Below are positions 1 to 12,900 of a stretch of 64,000 nucleotides of DNA, piece by piece (the first letter of the stretch is position 1; the number at the start of each line of letters is the position of its first letter). A model generated the notes under the pieces. That model had not been told where the DNA came from. It did not search any database and was given only the letters and a program-made list of their open reading frames with translations. The position numbers and the translations under genes are program-made. This DNA comes from Nematopogon swammerdamellus (lineage: Eukaryota > Arthropoda > Insecta > Lepidoptera > Adelidae). The stretch is from contig OX336340.1 in NCBI GenBank assembly GCA_946902875.1, forward strand, positions 10,617,566-10,681,565. Direction: 5' to 3'.

Positions 1-171
1 CGCGCCCATGTATTAGAGACATGACCTCTAGCTACAAGCTGGCCAGAACCATTCATAAACTATGTAAACATTTTCATTTGATAGGTGCGTATGTAAGTAG
101 TGTATATGTTACCGGAAATGTATGAAATCTAGGAATTGTATACATTTCCTAGGAAATGTATACAGTTCTCA
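1..171. other. Unassigned spacer at left edge
   Basis: No open frame or repeat recognised. Contains a local imperfect duplication of GGAAATGTAT near 113-165. Confidence 0.4.
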
Positions 172-408
172 GTGGTGCAGACAGTCGACTGTCGCTATTG
201 ATGGTTAAGCAACGCTGGGCCGGTCAGTAATTGGATGGGTGACCGCTCAACCGTTGGAGGGTGACCGCTCGACCGTTGGGAGGCTGACCATGGTTCGGAT
301 TCCACGTAAAACTGTAGGTCCCTTCCCTTCTTACCTTACTAGGTGGTAGGGTTCAACCCGCCCGGGTTGGTACCACCGCACTGAATGAAACGTCGGTCGA
401 AACGGCTA
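172..408 (+). mobile_element. 5S rRNA-headed SINE, copy 1 (3'-truncated)
   Basis: Positions about 214-252 match the internal promoter half of insect 5S rRNA (TTAAGCAACGCTGGGC, then GGTCAGTAATTGGATGGGTG and ACCGC). A short duplicated block (GTGACCGCTCGACCGTTGG) follows, then the SINE body (AACTGTAGGTCCCTTCC, TTACTAGGTGGTAGG, GGTTGGTACCACCGCACTG). It stops at ACGGCTAT where copy 2 begins head-to-tail. Confidence 0.7.
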
Positions 409-799
409 TCAGTGGTGCAGACAGTCAACTGTCGCTATTGATGGTTAAGCAACGCTGGGCCGGTCAGTATTTGGATGGGTGATCGCTCGACCGTTGGAGG
501 GTGACCGCTCGAACGTTGGAGGCTGACTGTGGTTCGGATTCCACGTAAAACTGAAGGTCCCTTCCCTTCTCACATTACTAGGTGATAGGGTTCAACCCGC
601 CCGGATTGGTACCACCACACTGAATTAAATCAATAAACTATGTTAATAGTTTGTGTTTTCCGTCCAGTTCAGTGTAGCCGGCACGACCGAAGGGAAGCAC
701 TGACATGGCACCTAGTTCACCCGGTGTTATGGGCTGACATCACGGATATTGTAGGTGATGTATCCAACTGTGTCAGTTTCCATAAAAAAAAAACTTTGT
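409..799 (+). mobile_element. 5S rRNA-headed SINE, copy 2 (full length)
   Basis: Same head and body as copy 1, continuing through TTCCGTCCAGTTCAGTGTAG, GCACCTAGTTCACCCGG and GCTGACATCACGGATATTG to GTCAGTTTCCAT plus poly-A at 783-793. Together with copy 1 it makes a tandem dimer. Related bodies recur at 19290, 41168, 42839, 46216 and 58146. Confidence 0.75.
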
Positions 800-950
800 T
801 TTTGTTTCATGAATGTATCCAGGCTCGATAGGTTTAAATATGGTAATTTAACTTTTCTGACCTCACTTTGACATTTATATTGACAATAACTTCGAAAACG
901 CAAGGCATTTCTAAAAACCAGATACAATATACACATAGAAAACTGTTTTA

Positions 951-3900
951 CTAACCAGTGTGGCCCGATAGTGCTACATCCTCCAGCAAATTAATTTTAG
1001 CTTCACTCTTTTTTAAAGGAATTAATTTTTCAACATAACTTGGGTCTTCCTCATTCTCATTTGGAGTATCATTGCTGTCCTCATCGTGTGTGAACAGAAG
1101 CTTGAAATCAATGCCGTCCGATGATGATTCATTCTGATCGGTTCCTTGAACCGATTCAATGTCAATATTAACTGGTTCCTGTGTACAATTTTTTAAAGAT
1201 TTCTTGACCCTTCCTGAAGCAGTAAGATTCAATTTGTCAAATATTGAATTGTCTTGTTTGGCCTTGATACTTTTACATTCATTAAAGGAGAGATCATTCC
1301 TCTTAATGTTTTTCTTTAAATCGGTTACATCATTTCCGTTAACATAAATAGTTTCCAAAAATGAACTCTCAGCATCAATGTGACTTGATTCATAAATATA
1401 ATTTTTAGCTTGTTTATCATTTTTTCCTGAAGCAGTCACATCGAAGTTGTTTAATAAGGAATCTTCTTTTTTTTCTTTAGAAACTTTGCATTCTGTGAAG
1501 GACGATTCTTTCTGTTTATATTTAGTATTATCATCCAATTTGGCAACTGATAATGAACTCTGAGTATCAGCATTGCTCAGTAGTGCATCTACATCAACGT
1601 TATTTAATTGTTTATCCTTTTTAATTTTCTTTACCTTTCCTGATCCAGTAAGATTCAACTTATCTAATAAAGAATCATTCTTGTCAACTTGAGAGCCTTT
1701 AATATCGGACACGGATAAGCCTTTATTTTTAGATTTGCTATGTCTTTTTGGATTATTTAAGTCCTTTAGCAAAGAGCTATATTCGTCAGCGATTCCACCA
1801 TCGTCGCTACTTTCAGAGTCACTCAATTCATCATCAATGTTGAAACTCGTGAGAGGATTTCTGGTTTCATTGTTTGTGAAAATGGTCCTGTCTTGATCAA
1901 TTTCAACGTCTTCCATAGGTTCTAAGACTGTATTGTTTTGAGCACTTGTTTCCAGGACTTCTTGTTTAACTGGTAACAGGTTGAACAGAGGATCTTTATC
2001 ACTCATTGATTTATTATTTATTATGGTAATTTCTAGCTCATCTTCATGTATTTTAGCATCACTGGTTTCCTTGGAAGAATCTAATCGAAGTCGATTTCTC
2101 TTTTTGTTTTTCTTCAGAAAAACTGTGTCGGGATCGGCGCTGTCGTCGGAAACTAATGGCGTATTCTTTTTCCCATGACGAGCTTCAAACATTTCTCTTG
2201 ACACCTGTTTCTGTTCTTTCATTTTGCGTTTATTGTACTTGTTTTTAGATTTGGTTGTCATTTTTAATTCATTATCAGATAAAGACAAATCATCACCAGA
2301 ACCGCTTAACAAATTATTGTCTTCTTCATTAGAACTTACTATAAAGGAATCTTTTTCATAGTCTGAGTTGTCAGTTTCAATATCATCATCAGAATCTAAG
2401 GTGTCGCCTCCTACAGGTACCTCATTCTGCTCAACATACTCGCGTTCTTCCTCGTCCTGGCTGTCTCCCGACTCATAATCATCTCCTGCACTCTCAGCTT
2501 CATCATCAATTAATGTACAATTTACCTCACCATCACTCTCATTTTCACTGCTATCCTTGCCACTCCCATTGTCGCTGTCTTCCTTTTTCGCAGAATGTTT
2601 AACTTTCTCAGAGTGCATTGAATTTTGTTTCCTCTTTATAGAAACCTCTTCAAAAGAATTCTGTTTATTTTTCTGAACTGGGACGTGAGTGCTGTTACTA
2701 CTCTGCTCTAGGACGGGAGTACTGGTAACCACACCAATATTCTGCAAGGTTTTACGTCTCGTGGGTGTAATGCTGACCCCACCAGATACAATATTATTTT
2801 TGCTGTCTATTGATTCTTTATTCATATTAACATCAAATGATTTAGACTTGAGACTATCACTTTTAGACATTTTCCTACTTCTGTTACTAGTGTTAGTCTT
2901 TTCAAATTCATAAGACTTTTCGACATTTTCTTTTTCTTTGTTATTTTCATCAATGCCGTCACTTACATATGTATTTACATTACTCCCGTAAATTTTGTTA
3001 TCTTTTTGTTTATGTCTTTGTGAGTGATCCGACAAATCTTTTGATTCTTTGAAGCTTTGCAAAGAAGTATTACTTGATGAAGGTTTTGAGTCAGAAACAA
3101 TCAAACTAGGATATTCAGTTAAGGTTCCATCAATGTCCATGGGTTCACAACTGGAATCGACTACATCCATTTCATTGTTCATTATGTTTTTTGCATCCAT
3201 ACTATGTTCAATTTTATTTTTTATGTTTTGATCTTTATTACCATACAAATCTTCAGTAATTGCATGTTTCAGAGAATTTGAATTACATGAAAGTTCTTTT
3301 GAAACACTATTTTCAGCATCTTTTTCAACAAACTTTTGGTCAAAATCCAATATTAGAGTGTCAACATTTGGTTCATTTGAATCAGGATCTTCTAAAAATA
3401 TTGTAGAACGAATTTCAGCATTTTTGTTGTCCAGATTAGGTTGCACAATCGAAGTTGAACTTTTTTTAATTTTTATATTGTCAAAATTATCATGTTTTTG
3501 AACAGATGTAATGCTATCTTCTTGATGGGTAGAATCAAGTGGACCAACAAATGAAACATTTGATGATTGAGGAGAATTATTTAGATTATTTTCATTGCTT
3601 GTATTTTCAAGAATATGTTTCTGACCTTCATTGTCTTTGTTTTCATCCAATTTATTAGGAACAGAGCTAGATTTAGAAGTACTGACATTTTGATTTTTTT
3701 CATGATCTCCAATTCTTTGATTCTCCACCATTCCTTCTACTTCAGAATGTAGTGTTCTTTTTTGTGATTTAATTTTTCGGCTTTCATTGTCACTATAATA
3801 GACTCTGTTATCAATTTTAGATGTCACATCTGATTTACTGAGAGACTTAGCTCTTTTTTTATATCCACTAAAAATCTTGGTTACCACATTTGGGAGACTT

Positions 3901-6900
3901 TTATTGGCCTTCTGCACTTCAAATTTTTTGGTTAATGTTTGTTCTGAATTATGGTTTTCTCTTTCAAGAAGTTTGCCTTGTGAAATAGTATTATCATGGA
4001 CCTTTTCAACTTCCAGTGAAATTTTGGACATGCTTGTATTCTTCTTCAAACTCAATCTTGGGCTTTTCCGGATGTTCGTTGGAGAACTTTGAATGCTGGA
4101 CTCCTCTACGACTGGTAATGGGGCGCTTGGCTCTTTATGCACATTGGTAATTGGTGATGAACTAATTTCATGAGTGAATTTGTTGCTCTCATCGAGTGCG
4201 CCCACAGCACCAACATTCGCTTCTTTGTCGCCTTCCTCTACAATCACTTCTTGGGCCTTGGAAGTGTTGCCTTTTTTATTTCTTTTAACAACAATCTTTA
4301 GGTCTGCTGAAAGCATAACAAGAAAGTTAATAATAGGCATTCAACTGAACAATTAGTACACAATGTGAGTAATTTAAAGTTCTAGTTTCAGTTATTCAGA
4401 CAAATAAACCAAAAGATTGATTGGATAAAAATTTTGATTTTGATATTTTGTAAAAAAGGTATTTTTATATATTAATATTATTAATAAAATGTACACAGTT
4501 AATTCAAATATTTCGACTTTTTTTGTCGTCTTCAGTGAAAATATACAATATAATATATGGTGTTGATATTTTTATTATTTATATTGAATTTTTTGTTTTT
4601 TTAAATATCAATGTATTGAATATATCTTCAGAATAATTAAATATGGGCATTCATTAAAAGATCTCCAGGAATATTATATGAAATGTCTTGTACTTTTCCT
4701 AAAATTTTACCTCAAAGAAAGGTCGATCACCAGTAAGAGCTGTATCTGGCTCCAGTAGTATAACTATAAACACCATAACCCAATAGTGGCTTTCAGAAGG
4801 TAAGCTTTGTAGGCAGAGCTTGGAGCCACAATGTTGCCTCAAGCAAGGACCAAACAATCGGAGTTGCACAGTGTCTTATCGAAGATAGAAAACGCATTAA
4901 GCAACAAACATTCTAGCATTGATGCATTCATTGGCACTGAAGGAGCTTTCGACCGGACATCCTTCAAATGTATAAACAACAGTCTGGGAACGTTTGGCGT
5001 ACGGCATACGTTAACGCAATGGATCAAAAACATGCTAAGTTCAGGGGCAGTACAAATAACAATCAACAACACAACTAGAGCGGTAGAAGAACAAGTGGTG
5101 TGTGGTTACCGCGTAGAATAGGAATATATGTCATGGGGCAGCCACTTCTTCCCAAGTGGGAGTCGTATGTCGAGAGCAAATACCAGTGGATGGGCAGCAG
5201 CGTCTACCTTAGTAATAAAAACCAATCTACGATCCCCAATCTGCCTGCCCAGCATACTGGATTACGACTTACGGCAGCACCCCTCATTTATGAGGGAGGC
5301 CAATGTCCAGCAGTGGACTGTTACGGCTGTATTGATTGATCGGACCAGCCGCCAACAAAAAGAGTGAAAGGAAGCCGACATTTGTTTTAAAGCAGATGAA
5401 AGCGCCGCCCACACGTGTCGGTCTTATTGGACTGAACGGCGGCGCGTTGCACCAACAAGAGTCAAAGGAAGCCGACAAGCGATAACTTACTTTAAAGTGT
5501 CGCACAGCTAGTAATTAATATGTCATATTTTGGGATGATTCATATTTGTAAGAATGACGTCAGTTTTGGCCAGACCCCCCCCCCCCCCCCCTACGTCACG
5601 TTACCACTACAGACAGACCCCCCCCCCCCCCCCCCCCCATTTTAAAATGATGTAACTTATGGACGGCGCCTAAGCAGACTAAACGAAATAGGCTATCACA
5701 TGGTGGGCTCCGCAGACGACATAGTCACAATCATCGACGGCCGCAATGAGAAGAATGTGAACTCATGCAGAGTGTACTGAAAATAACAGAGAGATGGTGC
5801 ACAGAAAATGAACTAGCCATAAATCCGAAAAAAACAGAGCTGGTCCTGTTCACCAATAAGAGAAAACTTACACCTGATCTACGAATGCCCAAACTATTTG
5901 GAGTATCTCTGAAACTATCCCCTGAGGTGAAATACCTACGACTGATTCTGGATAGTAAACTAAACTGGGACCAACACTGACTAACAATATAAACAAAGCT
6001 AGAAGTGGCTTCTAGGAATGTAGAAGAATGTTGGGTAAAGAATGGGGACTACAACCACATATATAACATAATGGTTGTATGCAACATTCATCAGACCAAT
6101 GTTAACATATCCGTTTCAGGCCTGATTTTTTTTTTTAATCTCTTGATTCTGTGTTTGGTTTCTTAGTACATAGACATAAAATGATCCCAAAAAAATAATA
6201 AAAAAAATCTCACCCCTCGGGAAGGGCATGTCACGATCGTGCGCTTTAACCCTTCCATCGGACAGTGAGCATGTAATGTGAAGTCACCCCAAAAAAGACG
6301 ATATTGCACGAAAATAAACAAGATTCTGTTACGTATTATTGTTTATTTACTTTTTAATTCTTAATGAACAGTAATAAGTCTTTATTTTTTTTATTGTCAG
6401 TCAATAATTTTTTTGACACTGAGTCAGTTGAAGCCTAAGTCGCACTTTCGTGCGTTTAAAAATGAACACCACAATATTTACATCTAAATTATTTGTTTTC
6501 ATTAAATTATTACTTACACACGAAATAGGCTATATAAACATAAAAACAAGCACAAAACTAAGCAGAATTAAACACTGGAAATCATATTAGTGTTTACTCA
6601 ATTCGACCACGACGATCCACAAAGTGAGCCGCCATGTTTGCGAATGAACTGACAGGGAACTACTTCACGCAAGTCCGCCAACTGCGCCAAATTCATATTA
6701 AAAGTGAACGCACGATCATGTGACGCCGTCTTCAGTAAAGTTGATTCCGCACGGCGCTAGAATTTTTAAAGTCCAACGTACGATCGTATCATAGGGATAC
6801 GAAAGGGATATGGCGCGATTGTGTGATGGCCAAGGACCAAACTCACAACCGCGCCACAGAAGCTTCAAAGCCTACAACGGCTAGCGTGTGTATCAACAAC

Positions 6901-9900
6901 TGGCTGCATGAGAACAACCCCAACGGCGGCACTGGAAGTGCTATTGCGAATACGACGGATGCATATCTTCGTGTAACAGGAGGCGACGGCTGCAGCTTTC
7001 AGGCTTAAACTATCTGGTACCTGGGGTAATAACACAGGCAGGCACGGTAATATCCTAACAAATTCGGTTAAGCAGAAACCAATACTAACAGCAATATGTG
7101 ATAGGATACCAGCCACACATATTTTTGTTAAGGGATACAGCATACAACTTTACGAGGAGCAAAAAAATTGCACACGCGAAATAGACGTTTACACAGATGG
7201 GTCCAAAATCTCAAATGGAACAGGAGCAGGCCTATTCTCAATGGACCTAAACATAAGGTCAGCCATGCCACTAAGTAAGTACAACAGCATATTCCAAGCA
7301 GAGTGTGTTGCGATACATCATACAGCATAGCAAACAAAAAGTTCAAAGATTATGCCTCGGTACTGCAAGGCTTCTCCAGCAACACCATAATCAAGCTTCA
7401 TTATGGAATGCCATAATGCACTAGAGGTTATTGCAAAACACAACAGAGACAGTCATCCTTCAGTGGATAAAAGGGCACAGTGGATGTTTAGGCAATGATG
7501 TAGCAGACGAACTGGCAAGGAGAGGGGCAGGTTGAGTGGTCGAAGGGCCTGAGCCGATAGTACCCCTCCCGTTTAACCAACTAAGGTCATGGATCAGAAC
7601 TAGTCGTGGGGAATATATTATACAGCAGGCAACATATTATATTATAAATTTACAGCATTTATAACGTTAGAAATATTCCACCACATCTGCTGTTTGCTGT
7701 AATGCTGTTTTGCTATTTATCTCGTACGTCCCGCCATCTAGTTGATATAATAAAAATTATTTGTTGTAGCCTGTAGGTATTTGAAGCTCTCGCTCGATAG
7801 AGGGCAGTGTTTATAGTATTTTGTAACTTAACCCTTAATGCAATGACTTAAGGTTACATTTTAAATAAAAATAAAACAGCAGACTCGCACGTTGGAAATA
7901 TATCATAGACTAGACTGCTGTTTGTTAGAAACAGCAACCATAAACAGCAGACTGGCACGTTGGAAATATATCATAGACTGGACTGCTGTTTGTTAGAAAC
8001 AGCAACCATAAACAGCAGACTGGCACGTTAGAAATATATTATAATTCTGCCTTCTGTATTCCCGTGATATAATATTTATCTCTTATTTCAATTATGCTAG
8101 TTATTCCAACAGCGTTAGGTTCAAATTCCAACACCACCAAAAACAGCATTCTAACGATACAGCACTTTAAAACAGCTGCGATATAAAAACAGCAGATCAT
8201 TATAACGTGCTGTTGAAAAACAGCCGTTGTCCCCCTCTCTAATCAGAACACAAGCAAAAGATCAACACCAACAGCTGCAGTGGTCACAAATAAACGACTG
8301 CAAGCAGGCCAGAGCGGCGGTGCCAGCCATCAACAGTAAACTCACTAAGGGTATACTACAACTAAACAAAGGTAAAATCAGACTGGTGGTAGGAACTTTG
8401 ACTGGACACTATCCACTAAATAAGCACTTATTAATTATAGCTTTTGCCCGCGGCTTCGCTCGCACGAAATTCGTATTTAAAAAGAAGAAAGTAAGTAAGC
8501 CCGCTACATTCATCATTCATTCATTCATCATCAGCCTGTATCGGTCCACTGCTGGACATAGGCCTCTCCCAAGGCACGCCAACACACGCTACATACGTAC
8601 GTTTATTTCGGCGCTCGGAAAAAATCGGTTTGTATAAAAGCTACATCTTACAGTAACCGTAAGTGAATTTTATTTAGTCTATCTTGTGTCTCGTATAGTT
8701 AAATGTGCTTGTACTAAGTTTCATCGAATTCGGATGATCACTTTAAGAGTTATGGAGGAGCATACATACATACATACATACAGAAAAGATTTCTAAACAC
8801 CGTCAATTTAGTTTTAGTATCATACATAGAGTCTACAAACGCAATATCTCATAAAACAAAGTAACCGCTAGTCCCGTCCTCAATTGACTCTTTCCCCTAC
8901 TGCCAATGGGCCCCGATATGTTCGGTGAAGCCACTGCAAGCTATGCTCCACTCTTCTATTGTCGGACGGGTTCAAACCTCGAATTTTGAAATAATTCAAT
9001 GCTAAGACTGCTCGGACCACCTGTCACTTTTATAATATAATAAAAAGACAAAAATAATTCAGTAAAATTACTATCTTACCTGCAAATTCTGGAGATTTGT
9101 TGAACTCTTGACTAACTCTTCGAGATCTTCTCGTGGGTGTATTGGCTGCAGCGGTTTCAGTATCACTTCCTGTAATTATTTACATTTAAAACTAATCCGA
9201 CTACCAAGCCGCAATGCCAACAACGCCTGTTAAATACGAGTTGGACTCGCACATCAAGGTCATCATACCTACCACGGAGAAATTATTTCTTAGCGTTCAG
9301 TGCTTCCCTTGGTATATGTACTTCTATTTCAACAGACTGTTGCTAGACTGTCCTAGCCTGTCTAACAACGATTGTAGACATCCAGGTTAAAGGATTCGGG
9401 AAACACACTCGCCGGGAGACAGTCCACACTCTAGCGGTGCGACAAAAAAACGATCTTGAGAACCGATGCGTACTCAAAAGTCCAATGTCAACAATAAAAG
9501 GATGGTGAGTCTCTCTGCGACGAGTGCTGCGGAAATTGGACGGGTGGCAGGGAATAAGGGATGCTAATTCCGCAGGCAGCGACCGTGATAGTACCTATAA
9601 AACAAACTAAGAGAACCTACAAATCGTCTGTGACTCAGAGACTCAAAACCATCTTTAAGTTTCGGGTCACTAACAAGATGGATAGCTTGGTGCTGTATTC
9701 CTAGGAACCCTGGATGATATCTTCTTCGGTTATCCAATAATGTTAATTATTATTACATTCGCAAACAAGCTGCTTAAAATTTTTCATTCTTCCAAAATGA
9801 TTTTGTTTTTCATCATCATCATCATCATCAGCTCGTATCGGTCCACTGCTGGACATAGGCTTTTCCCAAGGCATGCCATACACTCCAAACTACCTTTTAT

Positions 9901-12900
9901 AAGTCATCCGCCCACGTAGCCAGGAGGCGTCCCACGCTACATTTGCTTGTGTGGTTTTCATAACAAGAGTCAAATTCTAATCATAATTTACACCCTGCAG
10001 CGCCCACGGATACTCGCTGTAATAGACGAGGCACCTAGTTTGTTTGGTAGCCCTAGCCCTAAATAAAATAAGAAGTAGAAATAAAAAGAAACTTTTCTTA
10101 TTGTTATTATTTGTTGTATATAGGCCAAAATAGCACATATTCTGTGCAAATTTAAACGGGCTACCTATTACGGTTCAAGAGATACAGCCCTCGGACAGAC
10201 AGATGGACGGACAGACAAACAGACAGACAGACAGACGGCGTAGGCTTAGTAATAGGATCCCGTACCGGATACGGAACCCTAAAAAGGACACAAAGGAGGA
10301 AGAAGCTTCAGTAAGATTTTATGAGAAATTCTTTCAACAGTTATCTGAAAGTAAGATTATTAAGAAATTATTAATATTAACCTGTAGGCTCCAACAAGTT
10401 ATAATAAAGCTTCCCCCCCCGATTCCCGGGCCACTTTCGACGTGCAAAAATGTGGTGGTGCTTACATAAACTCAAATATTTCGTAAAATAAAGAAGTCAG
10501 GAAGTCAGATTAATAAACTCTACTTGAATAGTGAATGAACTTATGCACAAATCTATGTCAAACAAGTGAAGATTTACTTATTTAGAAGCACAGACGGATT
10601 TTTTGAACTCCAGGAAAAACAAAACACACCCAACATTTTTTGCGTATTTTTTTCTAAAAAATTGACAATTCCCCTTTACACGTCATACACCATGTTGTAG
10701 GTTAGAATGCAGCCACTATAACTCTGAACAACGAAAGTACGAGGCAATTGAATCTTATTCACAAAAAAAGAAAGAAAAACAAAGACAAATAAAATAAAAA
10801 AAGAGGTGTCAAAAACATATAAAACCTGCAAGTGAACTTCTTCTTGTCGCTCTCTTTGCCCGCGGTGAATCAAAATCCTGAACATTTTCAGACAGCAGAC
10901 TCGAGTTAGACTTGACTCGGGTCGCCCGCATCCCTGGAGTAGACACTTTCACTTCGCCTGGATCCGTACTCTCCAAAGCTATCGATCTTCTAGTGATACG
11001 TTTTGGACTTCCCACAGCAGCTGTAAACATTGTATCATATACCATATTAACATGATCAGACCTCAATACACAATAATATTTTTTTTTAGAAGTAGGTAGA
11101 TCTGCAATCAGTAATCAACTATGAGGAGATGTGTTAATAAACGGTGCAGTGTCGTGCAGAGTGAACACTCCATTGAGTATCCATCTTCTTTTCAATGCTA
11201 GTTGTCTACTTTTCTTCAGCTAGATCAAAAACATCACGCCGTTACAGTCGCCGTGCGTAGTGTGATATTTTTCTAAAATTGCACAGCATGCTGATTCGGG
11301 TGGTGTCCAGTAGACATTTGAACTGCTTCGAGACATTGTTTTTGACCTTTTGAATTATGTAGATGTTGGAGTCACTGGCTGAGCTCCACACACAGCCGTA
11401 ACCTGTACGTCCATATAGGTTTTAGTATTGTATGTATACCAGGAGGTTACTGTTTAGTTTAGTTTAGAGTTAGAGACCTCAATATTTAATATTTATTTTC
11501 ATGTAAACCTGCGGCCTATATACATTACAAGATACTTCACCGATTCACTGTGTGGTCAGTACACAGTTCCCCAATTTTACAGGAGGGCAGTCCCCTTTCT
11601 GAAGGGAAAATGTTACCTAATTGGATTGACAAAAGCACTAACTCGGATTCTCCACTTGTTCAACCATGTATTTATTTCATAAAGTCTGTGTTGCAGTGCG
11701 TTTGATGTTTTTATGGAGTCTCTATCTGTATCCCGATATGTGGAGATTGTAACTCCAGCACATTGCCGAAGATCAGATGTAAATATAGTGTACAGAACAG
11801 GCTCTAAGACTTTTTTTTGGGATTTGTTGGGCTTGTTCTAATAGCCATGTATGTTATTTTAACATCTTAGTTTCCCAAATATTTAATATGCTTACACCCC
11901 TTGGCTTCCATGCCATTTTCGCCATGCGAAAATTCGCGAATTTTGCGCGGGGAATTTTCGTGTGTAAACTCAAATATTTCGTAAAGTAATGAAGTCAGAG
12001 TATTAACCTCTATGGGCTCTTGACAGCTAATGAAGTTCAACACAAAACGGTACACAACAAGATTTAGAAGCACAAACAGATTTTTTGAACTCCGGGAAAA
12101 AGAAAAACACGCCCAAAATTTTTTTTCGAATTTTTCTAAACTAAAATTGCCGAATTACCCTATGCGAATCATATATCGATGTGTAGATCAGGAAATTAAT
12201 AATTCAAATAACACATTCTCAATAATGTTAGACCTCTTTACCATCCCGCCAGAGATGAATAGATGCTGCCAGCCAGCCAGAGATGAATTTTTGCAATATT
12301 TTTCAATAATTTTTTCCTTCCAAATCAATGGACGTAGATGGTTTGGGGCCGCCAGGCCCTTTCGGAAGCCAATAATTAATGTTATATATAATCCTAATGA
12401 AGTTTCTATTCTACGGCCGTATAACATACAACAATACTGGAGAACCACTTCATCTATTTACATCATACATTCTGTCACTTCTCAAGAACTCTTTTCTTTT
12501 TTAAACATAAAATATAAAAAAGTAATACTAATACCAACTAAAGAAATAAACCTACCTAACAAACATTCAGCCGGTCCCCAAGAAGGGGGACCCAGCGAAT
12601 CTAACTATCGCCCTATTGCGATAACCTCACTTTTGAGTAAGGTTATGGAGCGTATTGTCAACTCAGCGCTCCTGACGTACCTAGAAGACTCTTAAACTCC
12701 TCGACGACAAACAATACGGCTTTCGCAAGCAAAGGTCGACTAAGATCTTCTAGCGTACGTCACGCATTTATGGGCTGAAAGGCTCGATGGTTTTGGGGAT
12801 CGCTGGCGGTCGCTCTGGACATATCCAAAGCATTCGATCGCGTCTGGCACCGGGGACTCTTAAGCAAGCTTCCGGCCTACGGTGTCCCTACAAAACTGTG

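Larger units (their letters stand above)
4700..8430 (+). pseudogene. Broken RNase H-bearing non-LTR retrotransposon (ORF2 relics) with three insertions
   Basis: Pieces of one plus-strand pol ORF remain in order. Reverse transcriptase at 4831-5110 includes SIDAFIGTEGAFDRTSFKCI and TQWIKNMLSSGAVQI. The catalytic block follows at 5668-5735 (GYHMVGSADDIVTIIDGR, where the family has YADD) and at 5765-5980 (ITERWCTENELAINPKKTEL, VSLKLSPEVKYL). A thumb-like part at 6000-6115 reads CRRMLGKEWGLQPHI. RNase H lies at 7160-7330 (REIDVYTDGSKISNGTGAGL) and 7440-7560 (ILQWIKGHSGCLGNDVADEL). The tail is at 8222-8430 (LRLVVG-type motif seen as IRLVVGTLTGHYPLNKHL). Frameshifts, stops and insertions at 5120-5660, 6125-6815 and 7616-8221 show it is dead. 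The RNase H domain suggests the I/LOA-like side of the non-LTR tree. Confidence 0.8.

Noticed and set aside
205..255. 5S rRNA gene
   Set aside because: Only the 3' promoter-containing half is recognisable, it is embedded in a SINE, and the 5' half of 5S rRNA is missing.
12030..12695. 221-residue plus-strand frame as a host gene
   Set aside because: Only the last about 45 residues (SNYRPIAITSLLSKVMERIV) are retrotransposon RT; the rest is AT-rich repeat sequence that happens to be open.
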